The position numbers and the translations under genes are program-made. Below, piece after piece: positions 48,201-60,969 of a DNA stretch of 64,000 nucleotides (positions are counted from its first letter, which is position 1; each line of letters begins with the position of its first letter). The notes beneath the pieces are model-generated. The model was not told where the DNA came from. It made no database searches and saw only the letters and a program-made list of their open reading frames with translations. Source of the DNA: Cymodocea nodosa (Eukaryota > Streptophyta > Magnoliopsida > Alismatales > Cymodoceaceae); NCBI GenBank assembly GCA_036874045.1, contig CM072345.1, forward strand, positions 11,890,501 to 11,954,500, given 5' to 3'.

Positions 48201-51200
48201 AAGTTTGTAACTCTTGCTCTAGTAACCCTGTTCGAGTTCGTTCACTTCTCAGCATTTCCTTGAGACATTGGACTTCAATCTCTGATGCCTTTTGAACCAA
48301 AAATTTTGAACATTTTAAAGTGATCAAGACAAAAACAAGCATCAAGAATTGGGCATAGGAATGTTTCTAAATAGCAAAGTACCAAACAGCAAGATGTGGT
48401 GTTAAACCACAGAGTATATACGTAAAACACTTTTAACACAAATACACTAGCGGTATAGGAGGCAGGCAACAGTAGGGAACATTAACAACATAATTCCAGC
48501 AGTGATACGGCATATACTGAATAGCAAATTTTAGTACAAAATAGTTTATACTTCATAGCATTACAATAAAAAGTGACAGAATAGATCCATTGTGTGGATT
48601 AATATATAGATAACATCTTCACTTAGCTAATTGATTTTGTGTTAAATGTCCATATTTCAATATTGTATCAAAGCAAAAATAATTCAAATGAATTCATACA
48701 CATCTACCTGATAAAAAAGGGACTTAAAAAACCTAAAGAATGTCACAAGTGAGGGGAAATGATGAAATAGCCCACATTAGTAAAATTTAAAAACAAAGTG
48801 TGGATTAATACATAGATAAATCTTTACACTCAATCAATTGATTTTAAGTCAGATGTTCAAATTAACAATTCAGCAAACATTCAACCTTCTCATAGTTAAG
48901 TAATATATTGCCAGTAAGAACTCAATGTCACCACTAAGAAAATTAGTAGTTACCTCAAGTTTATGTTTGTAGTCCTTCAATACATTCCACAAAGCCCGAG
49001 AAAAACAGCTCATAACATGTTCATTTCGTTTTATTCCTCGAATCATATGATGGCATCTTTCAATGAAGGAAGCAGTTGCACTTTGTTTGTCAATTTCTGG
49101 ACATTGAACCAAATTTTGCCAAGAATTGAAGTCTTTGCTGCTGTCTGTACTTGCAAAGATTGGCACAGCAAACATGAAGTCTATAAAAGCTTGCAATGAT
49201 AAAAGCCTAGAAAAAAACACAATACAGCATAACCTAAATGAATAATCAAAGATCAAGATGGATCTAACCATTTTTTTCTTCGTAAGACCCATCTTTAGCA
49301 CGTTTTATGCCGTGGACCTGAAATGACAATCTTATTGCTCTGGCATATACCAAGAAATGATGCAATGTTATTGCTCAAAAAAGGAATGGCATGCAGTTGA
49401 TGGTATGATTAGAGCTGCTTTTCAAAGTTTTTGGCAAAAGAACATTGGCAGGTGAAGAAACAAGAGCTTGAGATGCTGATGGTGACAGTATGAACATGTA
49501 CTGATCGTACAGTGGTAAGTACCAATCACAGAAGGTAGTTATAAAATAACCCACAAGATCAAGAATAAGGTACTAAAGTGATCGACTTATGAATGTAAAG
49601 AAACAAGAGCAAGACCAAGAAACATGAAAAGAAAATAAGAACAAGGCCAAGAAATAAGAATAAAGAGTAAGAGAAAGAATTACAAGTTGTAGTAAGGAGT
49701 GAGAATTTAACTCTCTTTTTTTGACCATTTTACAAAAGTTTTTACCGTATGATTTCAATGTTTTAAAGAATGCAATGGTAGAAACTCTTAACCCATTATC
49801 TGATTGGATATACAACTTGATACCTGCCATGATGGTTTGTACCATAGTATGTGATTTGTACAAGCTTGAGATGGCCTAGATGAATAAAAGAAATGAATGG
49901 TGTTTTTATTAAAGATTCCATGTTTATCAATTTGGTAGTTATTAGAAATGTAGGTAGGACTAGTTTATTTCTGTTTAGTTATCGTATTATTAGCTAAGCT
50001 TAGGTTTGCTTGGAAGATTGGGTGCTCCACATAGTGTAGCACCAATCCATTGTCACTTTGCACGTCAAATACAAGTGTGCCACACAATACAAGTTCTAAT
50101 TCACTACTCTTGTTATTGTTCATTTACACAAAAAAGTGTCGCAACTTGAAAACAATAGATTTTCATCTTGGAAACATCCATGTTGAAAATACATCACTTT
50201 GAAAGATTCGAAAAGCACAAACAATGGTAATTGTATATTTTGGAGCAAGGTGAATAAATGTGGCATTCATTGTACTCATGGGCATAAGTCATTGTGATAA
50301 TTAAATATTTCTTTCTTATTAATTTTTAGTTATTTAGCAATGCATTAAATGATCAGATGTTTAGTGTTATTTATTTTATATGAATTTCATAAATCATGGG
50401 CGCATGTCATTGTGATGATTATATATTTCTTTTTACTTATATTTTAGTCATTTAGTAATGCACTGTATGATTAGATGCTTACTATTATTTATTTTTATAT
50501 AAATTTCATAAATTGTTGACTTCAATCAAGCAGTCGCCTTGCTCTCACCTTAGGTGTTTTAAGGGGTCTTGTCTTACCATTGCCTTTTAGCTTGACAACT
50601 TTGACAAGGAATTCTTTATGACACACTTCATCAAAATTACAAAAGGAGATGAGCAAGTTAAAATACTCTCTAAAGATCAAGTTTATACATACTAAGGGGA
50701 GGATGGTGTTGTTCAAAAGGAAGTATGCATTGGAGCTCCATTGAAAGATAAGATTACTAAGTCATAAATATAAAACACCTATAAAGTAGAGCTCCGCTAA
50801 TCTCACAACCAAAAAAATTTCTAAAAATTCCAGTTGACACCAAGTTACGAAAAAAAGAACATAAACAAATTCTACAGTAAACAATGCAAAAATGCAGCAC
50901 ATATTTGAAATACATGTTTTTTATGCAATAAAAAGAGCAATAAACCAACTAATAAGATTTCACATGCAATACATGTTTGATTAAATGAGAAAGTTCACAA
51001 TGATTTAAAAAAAATATATATCAATCAAATTTTTTTGAAATGACAGCATAAAGAATTGATAGTATAAACAGTACAAGTACAATAACAACAATAAAAGTCA
51101 TAATCACACAGTGGACTTTCCCGCATGAATCATTTCCCTGCATTTACCTATAGCCATGTACCTTTTGTTAAAGATATAATTTTAAAAAATTTTCACTACT

Positions 51201-54200
51201 TTTGACCAAGTAAACAAATAAGACAATATATTAACAAAGAATCACTTTAGATTTCAACTAAAAACTATTTCAGAAAGTCCTGATAAGATAACCAGCAAAT
51301 TGAACCAACAATCATAAATTTGCTTCAAATGAATACCGATAAGATTACCGAATCACAGAATTTCCTTCGTTTTTCCTGATCCAATTGACATGATGAAAGA
51401 GCGGACCTTTTTTGTTGTGGAGCAATTGAAACATCTTGGGTATTATTAAACCTGTATAAGAGATAATTGACAGTTGTGAAAACAGCTACAAGTAAAAATC
51501 CCTTGGTTAAAAATGGTGGAAGAAATTCGGATATGATCCAAGGAAAACAAGGCATAATGCAAGTACAGTAAAATAAAAGGCATAAAACTAATATAAATAA
51601 TAACCACACATTGAATGGAAACCTAACCAAGCATCTCAGCATCAAGCATACAACTTGATTTTTTGACCAAATCCATTAGAACACAGAAATCAGAATGAAA
51701 GGAATAAAAGATTGCTTTATGTTTTGTTGAGAACTTAATATTTTATTTCAAAGCCAAATGACTCCTTTGTAGTCTCCAAAGTCTATCAAAGCAATAAACC
51801 AGCGGTTTTGGTTTAGCATCTAATTCCCCATCCCCAGCCATCAGGAAAGGAGTTGGCTCTTGGCATGTGACAGTAGAGGTTGGTGTGCTCCAGGAACATG
51901 TCCACCCCTTCTTCCTGGCATAGGTCAAAAGCAGGGATGAAAAGGTTGTATGAGACATACAGTTGCATTTTGATCCCATTTCAGGTGAAATTTTGATCCA
52001 TTTCAGTCAGATCAACTGGAACAGCTCATTTTTAAGCGGTGGAACCACCATATAATTTGATATGGACAAAATTTCGGTGGAATTTCCATGATATTCTAGC
52101 AAAATGTATGGAGGACAAGGTGGTTCTCTAATAACTGCAAATCCTAGGTGTTTTCTTCCAGTTTAAAGCTGCAACAAGAACTTTGAGCTCTGGAATTATT
52201 CTAAAACTCCAAGTTCTTTCTTGAAAACTCCAAGTGAGCAATGGAGTCCACAAATAATTATCTCAAGAAAACAAATTTTACGTTCTACATGATTATGGAT
52301 AAGAATGGGGCCAAAGTCCATATCCACCACCACCAACATCCTAGGAAAACATAGTACTTGAAGAAGAGTTTCCCTACAAAATACTAGTACAAATGTATCC
52401 CTTGCTTATAGGACTTGAGGGAGAGTAAAATACAAATCGCAAAACATTAACAATTTTGATATCAAATAACTCGTTTTATCCATTTATTTAAGAATAAGAT
52501 AATAGTTGTTTTGAAGACAATGGATCTAGAAAGTCCCAAGAAAAAAAGATCTGCACTCTAAAAGAGAAAAAGGCAGGAAGGAACAACCAGAAGTAGGAAA
52601 GAAGTGATGGAAACCAATAAAAATATCCCATATGAAACTTAAACTGCTAAATAGAAAGATAACACTGTTGATATACTTTGTACCATCACAACAAATCCCA
52701 AGGATCACATTCACATCCTTGACTACAAAGTGCAGTTGTGGCTATGGTGAAAAACCATTGGACCATAGGTACTCAAGTTGAAGTAAAAAGATATAAAAGA
52801 TGCTATCCTGAAAATGTTTCTCTAAGAATAGCAAGCACTGTCCACTGCATAGAAATAACAACATATCTATGAAGATTCATAAGCTTTGCTTTGGGAAACA
52901 AACACTGAAGCCTACCCTACCTGATACGTTATAGTAACTGACCCAACGCACAGAAAATGAGCAAACATTCATGCAATATTGTCAACAACAAAAAATTGTA
53001 CCTGATTTTCATGTAAGGTGAGGCTTGTCTCAGCAAAAATGAAGTATCTAGGTAGTCATCACCTCCAGGTTTTGCAGTTAAGATCTAGAATAAAAGGCAT
53101 CACAACAAAGAAATGATAAAAAAGAATTAGCAATAGAAACCATCTTGCCCATAAAAATAAACTCAATGCCCTGACTCATTTAAAACAAAATAAAATTTAA
53201 AAGAAGGGTGAAAATCTCTGATGATACAAGTCACCTCAAGTTGTTTATGTCTAGCATCCTACTTCCATCACTACATAGTAGTTGGAAATTGGAAAGACAT
53301 GTAAGTAGACCAATTTTAACTCTAACATTTGAAAAAAACACAAAATAAGATAAAAGCACCCTAAACAAAGGAATCCAACTTAATAAACGTCAATGAAACT
53401 TCTCCAAAACGTACAGCTCTTTAATACTTAAAACAATATAGATATGTATATAATTTTGACCAAACTTTGCATGAAATTTCACAATGTCAGTATATGTTGG
53501 CCATACTAGTGGAACTAGTGTTTTTTACACCATCGAAGTACATGTTAGTGAAAGTTCACATTATTTTGTTTGATATTAATTTTTTTTATTGTTTTCCTAG
53601 AGAAAGTATCCAACCACCCATGCTTTCTCTTCTTCTTCTCAAGCCTCCAAAACACAGGATTTCAACATATGCCTAGTGTTCGAGACATGTTCTCTTTGGC
53701 ATTCCAACAAAACTTCTCTTGATTCTAAACTTCTAACAGCATTAATCATCTATGGTATATTTTTCAATTATTTAGGTGGATCCCTCTAATTTTCATTTGC
53801 TTTTGCTTTTTAAATAGAAGTAATACTTTAATACTTATTCCCATTGAATCAAATGGTATCGCTATTGAAGTGTAAATGTGCATGGATGAAATAAAGATTA
53901 AGTGGTTAATTAAACTTTTTAATATAATTTAAAGACAGAAAATGTCAGATGAATGGAGAAAAAGCTATTAGTACCCATATTTAAGAATAAAGGGGACATA
54001 AAGAATTATAATAATTATTTTAGTATTAAGTTAATGAGTCATATTATGAAACTATGAGAAAGAACAATTTAGCAAAAATTAAGGGATATAACTAAAATCA
54101 CACAAAATCAATTTAGGTTTATGTTGGTAAGTTAACAAGGAAGCTATTCATTTGCTTAAACAATTAAATAGACGATTTTAGAGTTAAAAAAGGACCTCCA

Positions 54201-57200
54201 CATGGTTTTCATTTATTTAGAAAAAGCTTATCATAGAATATTTGAAACCTACTGTGATTTCGAAAAAAAAGAGTATGTATAGAATATATTGACATTATAA
54301 AGGATATGTATGAAAGAACATTAAATAACGTTAAAACTATAAGATAAGAAATTAAAAAATTTCCAATAGTTATAAGTTTACAACAAATGTCTTTTTTAAG
54401 TCCATATCTGTTTGTCTTAATTATGAATGAAATAACTTAGAAAATTCAAAGAGAAATACTCTAGTATATGCTATTTACCGATGACATAGTTTTAGTTGAT
54501 GAAAGTAAAGTAGGAATTAGTTTTAAATTAGAATAATAGAAAAATACTTTAGAGTCCAAAGGATCTAAATTGAGTAGATTAATATTTGAATATGTAGAGT
54601 GTAAGTTCAACAAAAATAGAAATAACGATAAAGCTATACAATTAGATAACCATGAGATTCCTAAAAATAAGACTTTTAAATACTTCAAATCTATAATAAG
54701 TGACAATAAAGAAAATTCTAGAGGATATTATTCATAGGATAACCTTAAAATTAAAAGTAAAATTCTATAAAACCATTATTGCCCAACTATACTTTATGGC
54801 TCAAAATATTGGTTTATAAAACATGACCATATGTAAATATTTAGCGTTGTTGAGATGCATATACTTAGATAAATGAGTAACAACATAATAACGGATAAGC
54901 TAAAAACTGATTTTACTAAAAATAGAGTAAGAGTTGCACCAATTATGATAAGACAGGAAAACTCAACTTAGGTGATTTAGTCATATCCTTAAATGACCAA
55001 AGAATGCACTAATTAAAAGAGAAGAATTAATTAATGCAAAAGAAATTAAAAGAAATACAGAGTATTATAACAACCTAGTTAAGAATTGTGAAAAAGAAAA
55101 AGATTTAAATTTATGTAATTCAACTGAAAATTTTACTGTAGATAGAAATATATTGAAGAAAAAAATTCATGTAACCAACCCTACATGGTAGGATTATGGC
55201 ACAAACTATTTTTGTACCCTCAAAGTCCTAATTTATTTGATCCTATCACTCATCGCTAAGGATTCTAGCATCTCTAGCAATGACAACATCTCACAATTTT
55301 AACCAACATCAACAACAACAATCTCCAAAACTCGATTTTCAACCCTCTCTACTGTTTAGCATCTACATTATTTCAGTGCAAAAAAGGTGAGTCTAATGTG
55401 GTTAGTACTTCAATAATTAAATTTAATTAACTCGATGTATATTTTTTGCTCCTATTTCGGTGGCTAGGAGATGAAAACAAGGACTTGTAGTGGCCCTGTA
55501 CAACTGGAAAAGATGGAGGGGTGAATAGGATTCATGGAAACGGTGGCAACTTGTTTGGGTGCCTTAGGTTTTTCTCCTTCTCTCTAATACCATGAAAAAT
55601 GAGAGAGAATAGGATTATTTCATTATGAGCAACAGGGTTACATATATATAGGGCTTGAATTAAATGGATATTCAATTACCATATTACTTTCACGCATACA
55701 TAAGCCAATACATAATGAGTCTAGCATAGGAATAGCAAGATCTAACTACAAGTTCTAGATAATCGATCCTTAGAAAATATCTTCATTCCAAAGAGTGCCA
55801 AAACTCAAATCTCCAAAGCTATCAAAACAAATGAACTAATTGAACCCAACTAAATTGAACAAAAAAAATCACATTAGTATTATGTGGTGTCCTAGGTTTT
55901 TCTCCTAGGCTATGGTACCATATGGAATGGGAGAGAATAGGATTATTCCATTACAAACAAGAGAGTTACTTGGAAAGGAGATAGATATCCACTTGCCCTA
56001 TTACATTTACACACATAATCCAATACATTGTGAGTCTAACATACAGGAATAGCAAGATGTAACTTCTAGTTCAAGGTGTTTGATCCTTAGAATATATCTT
56101 CATTCAAAATGTGCAAAAACTTAAGTCTCCAATGCAATCAAATCAAATGAACTGATTGAACCGAACTAATTTGAACAAAAAAATCCATATCAGTTTTATG
56201 TAATGTCTAACAGCAAATAATGGATCACAAATGTATAAAGCAAAAAGATGTAAAGTTAAACATTGCAAAAAGCCATAGGACACAAGAAAAGAAAACTGGG
56301 TATTACCATAGTAAATCGCTTTTTTCCTTCTAAATAGTCCCTAAGGTACCTAGTCAACTGCCAAAAAGAACTTCAATGTCAAAAATGAAAAAGAATAAAT
56401 GCCCTACTTCTCAGTTATAGAAATGATTGATTAATGACACCAGATAACCCAGTGCAAATAAAATAGCTAGAAGCTACTGACACAAATCTGCAAGACATTG
56501 AGCATACTAAACTACATAAATGCCACCTTATAACAGCAAGTAGTACCGAGAAAAATAAAAAATACAATAATGAAATTTAAAAGGGGCATACATACTAAAG
56601 AGTTAATGAGTTTAGATGGTTTAGTCATATCTTCAGGAGAAAGGAATGCACCAATTAGGAAAGAAGAATTAATTAGTGTAAAAAACTTAAAAGTAATAGA
56701 GGTAAGTCTAAAACTATTTAGTTAAAAATTGTAGAAAAAGATTTAAATTTGTATAATTTAATCAAAAATTTGATCATAAATAAAAATATATGGAATTCCT
56801 GTTGTCAACCCCACATGGTGGAAGCATAGCTCAGATTGTTATAGGATACATACCAAAGAATTATGGAAATGTTTTTGCAATGCCTTCTTAGGGTTCCTTT
56901 GATGTACTAGCAGAGACTGAAACCAAAACTCACTGTTAATAACAAATAAATCATGGAAAAAGGGCATATACCTAGAGATGTGAGAGCCAATAAGAGAGCA
57001 AACTGGAATCTAGCCCAAATTACCAATAAAAAAAAGATAACAGAAATAAGGGGGAAATCCTAGGTCTTACCCTCAAACATTGTCCAAAAATCATTGATGT
57101 ATTGTTGATGAAGTTGCTTTCTACTAACCTTGTACCCTGAGAGAAGTGTGCTAAAATAAGAAACTGCATGGTGTAGCATCTCCAAGAAAGGTGATTTTTA

Positions 57201-59561
57201 TTTTCAACATGTGCAACCAAGAAAAAAATGCAAACCCAGTCCCACTACATGAGAGAAAGGTTCAATGGTCAATAGATCATTTATGACCTGGAATCTCAAC
57301 TGTTGCCGCATATAAAAAGTGATATTGACAAGAGTTATTTCCTTCATAAGCATGGCAAAGTTAATTCCATCATGTAGCCACAAGTCATTGCCATATTAGA
57401 AAATTTTCCACGTGTTTGACTTAGTGTTTGCTTGGTTCATCAACTCATAGTAGTCAACTTGGTTGGTTCCAAAAGGTAGCTTTTACATGAGATACAAAAA
57501 ATCTAGCTTCCAAAGAACCATGTGAAACTTGTTTGTTGTAAGTTAAGAACTTTAATAGTTTCTATAAAAAATAATTATAGAATATGAAATTTTTTGTAAA
57601 TAAGTGTTGATATTGCTCGAAATTATTTTGAGTTAGTGAAGCTATAGGGAAAAAATGTAAATCTTAGCTTCTAGCAATAAGCTAACAAAAGTGAACTTTT
57701 CAAGTAGTTGCATCAAAAGCTTACTTTGTGCTTGGAGAAGGTATAAGCTTTTCTAAGTACTTTAGTATACGTACCCTATTTGGAACCACTACTAGCTTCT
57801 AGGACTTCACCAAGAAGTTGAAGCCCTAAACGAGTCTAGAAGTGTACCAAACAGATCTTTATTTGTTAAGTGATTGAAGCCTTTAGTTGATGATTACCGT
57901 TTATGTAACGATGTTATCGTATTTATGTTAACTGGGCTCCCCAGTATGAAAATGGACCCATCTTTTCAAGGCAGGATTTGGGTAGTGTAGCAAGCACAAG
58001 TGCATCAGACATTTCGGGCATACAAATCAAACACATTTTGACATTTTTTGAACATGGACAAATGTTTGTATGATTTCTACATGGTAGATAATGCTTAAAA
58101 AACTCAAACAAGTTGTGACATTTTTTGGACTACTAAATCCATTGTGATTTTAGGAGATATCAATGAAATGTATGCTAGCAGTTAATATTACTATCCTGCT
58201 TGAATGGATGGACCAGCACCTTATGCTGTTGTCAAAAAATGCTGAGTATGGTGGTGCATATTTATTGATAATCCAATTATTGTGGCTCTCATTTGTTTAT
58301 TAGGCAACTTGCCGTAGTTAAATGAACGAAGAGAACTAGTAACATTGTACAAATGTAACATGAATGCATGATGAATGCTTTATAACAAATATTGAATTTC
58401 AGATGCAAGCTGTTGAATATTTTTACTGAATTTCTACCAACATATAATACTGGAAAAATTCTAGCAGATTGCAAAAAAATATGCATGCATTTACGGTTGG
58501 CTGGTTGTATCCGCAGTGTTTGTGTGTGCACACATACACGAGCATTACCTAATTATTTGGAAATTTCCACCATTTTTTCAAATGGAGGATTGAAAATAAA
58601 AAATTCCAAGTTAATCAATGCCATAAATTGTCATGTATTATAAATAAACATGAAAGCAAATCTTTATAACAAGACAATATGAGAACATTTTGTTATCCAC
58701 ACAACAGTAGTGCAATCTCTAGAAATTTGAAGTATATTCCAACATTGGAACATGCATGATCAAACATAAACAAACTTCAGTCGGAGACACAAAATGGGGC
58801 ATGCAATTCAACAAACAGGCAGACACATGTTATCACACACAAAGGGAAGTTAATAGGTTTTAATTCAGTATGCAACTTCAGTATGAACAAATAGCAAGAT
58901 AATCAGGTAATGCAGATATACACTACCTGAATGCCAGTCTTTCTCACTCTTTCTGTTCCAGCAAGATCTACTATAGTGAGAACGGCATCACTGGACTGAC
59001 GACTTTCATTCTTGATTGATCTTGGGGCAACAGAAATGTTTATGACAACTTGCGAACGACTGCATCAAAATGATATAAAATTTCAAATCCACATGTATGG
59101 AGATTGCCTTAGCTGGAAATTAGAAACATTAATGAAAGAGCTCAAAAGTACTTTCCGAACTTGAAATACATGTACAATAATATTGTAACAAATAAAGAAT
59201 ATCCTATGATCAAGTGATTTTATGTACGTGCCAATAATATCACAAGACACACCTAGATTGATCGTTTGCACATGTTGCAGCAGTAGCACGTTTCAGCATC
59301 CCACGTGCAACTAAACATTCAGCCTCAACAAGACTGGAAACTGTTACCTGAAAAATGTAGAAATTGCTTGTATACATGAAATCTCAGATGTTTAAAAGAG
59401 GGAATATTTGATAATGTGAAGAACATATTCTAGCAACCTCACAAAGACCTTTTAAGGTTGAGTTTTGAAACAATAATTCTCCTTCAAAAGATGATAAATC
59501 AAAAATTTTCTCACTTTTCCCCCTTTCAGAGCGTATCTCAAACAAGGACAAATAATATTGC
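45276..59561 (-). CDS. Kinesin-like protein, KIN-6-like: second half of motor domain and tail, 5'-partial
   Basis: ATP-driven microtubule motor. Seventeen exons, in coding order: 59561-59438, 59347-59253, 59059-58927, 57136-57071, 56916-56854, 56357-56307, 53084-53002, 51451-51349, 49317-49269, 49189-48954, 48288-48037, 47824-47755, 47645-47584, 47461-47401, 47275-47181, 46136-46009, 45727-45655; plus a terminal exon 45377-45276 with TGA at 45278-45276. They encode 614 aa in frame. Motor motifs: EIRSERGKSEKIFDL; switch I NDQSSRSQ; switch II VDLAGTERVRKTG; ESNFINNTSMIFGQCLRSL; NSLLTRYLRDYLEGKK. Then the neck side LTAKPGGDDYLDTSFLLRQASPYMKIR and a tail with a short predicted coiled coil (ASEIEVQCLKEMLRSERTR), ending RLLRSNLVK. 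SRSQ in place of SRSH and the overall pattern fit the plant KIN-6 type (At1g20060-like). The P-loop exons must lie beyond 64000, so the intron before 59561 exceeds 4.4 kb. Confidence 0.88.
48592..48870. repeat. Local direct duplication in a kinesin intron
   Basis: GTGTGGATTAATATATAGATAA at 48592 recurs as GTGTGGATTAATACATAGATAA at 48798, and each is followed by a related TCAATTGATTTT-like stretch. Two diverged copies about 206 bp apart. Confidence 0.5.
50277..50513. repeat. Tandem duplication, 118-bp period, in a kinesin intron
   Basis: CATGGGCATAAGTCATTGTG at 50277 and CATGGGCGCATGTCATTGTG at 50395 begin two diverged copies. Each ends in ATTTCATAAAT. Confidence 0.75.
53935..55200 (+). mobile_element. 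Decayed RTE-type LINE fragment (reverse transcriptase), antisense in kinesin intron
   Basis: Translating across stops and shifts on the plus strand gives a recognisable series: KMSDEWRKS near 53938; an EKAYHRI-like block near 54220 (family EKAYDRV, the RT motif A region); KDMYERT; SPYLFVLIMNE near 54400; YMLFTDDIVLVDES near 54470-54510 (the catalytic F(A/T)DD box); CPTILYGSKYW near 54780; VVEMHILR near 54850; and RVRVAPIM near 54930. This order is that of plant RTE-clade non-LTR retrotransposons. Many stop codons show it is dead. It lies opposite to the kinesin reading direction. Confidence 0.75.
55561..56210. repeat. Tandem pair of ~328-bp units, probably LTR-derived
   Basis: The first unit begins GCCTTAGGTTTTTCTCC at 55561 and the second GTCCTAGGTTTTTCTCC at 55889. 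Both contain a GAGAGAATAGGATTAT segment, an AGGAATAGCAAGAT segment, a CTTAGAA.ATATCTTCATTC segment and a closing TTGAACAAAAAAA. Near the front of the first unit the minus strand reads TGGTATTAGAGAG, and of the second TGGTACCATAGCC. Both are close to the copia-type Met-tRNA primer site, so the pair may derive from a retroelement end. Confidence 0.65.
56588..56830 (+). mobile_element. Short 3' fragment of the same RTE-type LINE family
   Basis: It matches 54960-55200: GGTTTAGTCATAT, AAGAATGCACCAATTA versus AGGAATGCACCAATTA, GAAGAATTAATTA, AAAAAGATTTAAATTT, and CCCTACATGGTA versus CCCCACATGGTG. Only the terminal quarter is present, a typical 5' truncation. It stops about 25 bp short of the kinesin exon 56854-56916. 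Confidence 0.65.
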
Positions 59562-60129
59562 CTGGAACCATGCCACAAGAGGTTATAAATAGATTAGATG
59601 GGAAAAACAAATGGACTAATTGCAACAAAGAGTTATGGTACTTGCAACATTGCCAAAACCTAGATGATGATATACAGCAAGGTAACAAAAACTTCTAATC
59701 TATAATGTTTGGAATTATTTTATTTTGGAGGGTGCCAATTCATGCTTCAACTTCTTTGTATAATGGGATGAAGGCATGGAGATGTGCTAGTTCTCATCAA
59801 AGATGTAATCTAGCAAGCATGCTTGAAAGATACATGAATATATTAAAAGAAAGCTTACACAAAGTGACTGAGATGATGCTATCAAAATTGATGACACAAC
59901 CCTAGAACAATTTAATATGTTGCTGCTATGCAACCTCATATGCAAGTTGGAAGAAAGAGTGCACCTTTTGACTACAAATAGTTGCCAACAATCAGCATGA
60001 GACACATTTATGTGACACATGAAGCTCTCACTATGCATCATGAGAACGTCTCTTTCTGAATATGCTATACCCTTTTGCTCTTTGGTGTAAGACACCAACT
60101 TGGCTGCCCGTGGCATTTCCTAGTAAGCT

Positions 60130-60610
60130 ATTAAAGGGGACCGCATGAGGTAGACCAACAACAATAACAACAGTCTAAATCATAATCCTGCAACATAAGG
60201 TCAGCCATATGAATCATTTTCTTCCATGTATTTTTGTTTATGGTCAAATCTTGGATTAAATTATATGAATTTAAATCTTTTATCATAATTCTTAACTAAA
60301 TAGTTTTAAGTCTTCATTTACTTCTTTTAGTTTCTTATGCACTAATTAATTTTTCTTTCTCAACTGATATATTCTTTAATTTTTTAAGGATATGACTAAA
60401 CTAACTAAACTCAATTTTCTCGTATTTTATTTTCAATTGGTACAACTCTTACTTTATTCCTAATGAATTGTTTTTTAACTTAGCATTTATGGTATTACCA
60501 CACATCTATCTAAACATACACATTACAATAATACTAATTTTTGCATATAGTCATGCTTTACAACTTAATATTTTGAGCTATAAAATATAGTTGGGCTAAC
60601 ACCAAAAGGA
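60130..60610 (-). mobile_element. Third RTE-type LINE fragment, reverse orientation
   Basis: On the minus strand it shows AATAAAGTAAGAGTTGTACCAATT (54920 copy: AATAGAGTAAGAGTTGCACCAATT), then TAGTTTAGTCATATCC, and further down TTAAGAATTATGATAAAAGATTTAAATT. It ends near 60150 in a TTG-rich tail (CTGTTGTTATTGTTGTTGG), the kind of 3' microsatellite tail found on RTE elements. Non-coding remnant. Confidence 0.6.
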
Positions 60611-60969
60611 AAACTAGCCTAGGAAATGTCATCAATTGTCATTAATAAATCACTCGACTAAGTCCCTCTCCAAGCCCATGGTAGTATGCCCTTGAACATG
60701 TAATTTACCACAGTGGAGCATAAGCAATTACTAATGATATGATGAATTAAGTCAACTAAGGTAAATTGAGTATGCATTAGTTGAATAGCACAACAGTTGG
60801 TACCCAATTGTATACCTAGAAAGTAACAGAAACAAATATTCAGAAAGTTTATTTATAAAAAGTAAACAGAAAAATGGTTGTTTGTGTATGGTAAGAAATG
60901 TAACAAAAAACAACAAAAAGTAATAGAATATGAATTTAATAAATACAACTATTCAAAACTCATAATAAG

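Noticed and set aside
51743..51979. 78-codon minus-strand frame in a kinesin intron
   Set aside because: GC-richer than its surroundings and possibly a gene fragment, but it does not continue the kinesin frame and matches nothing I know.
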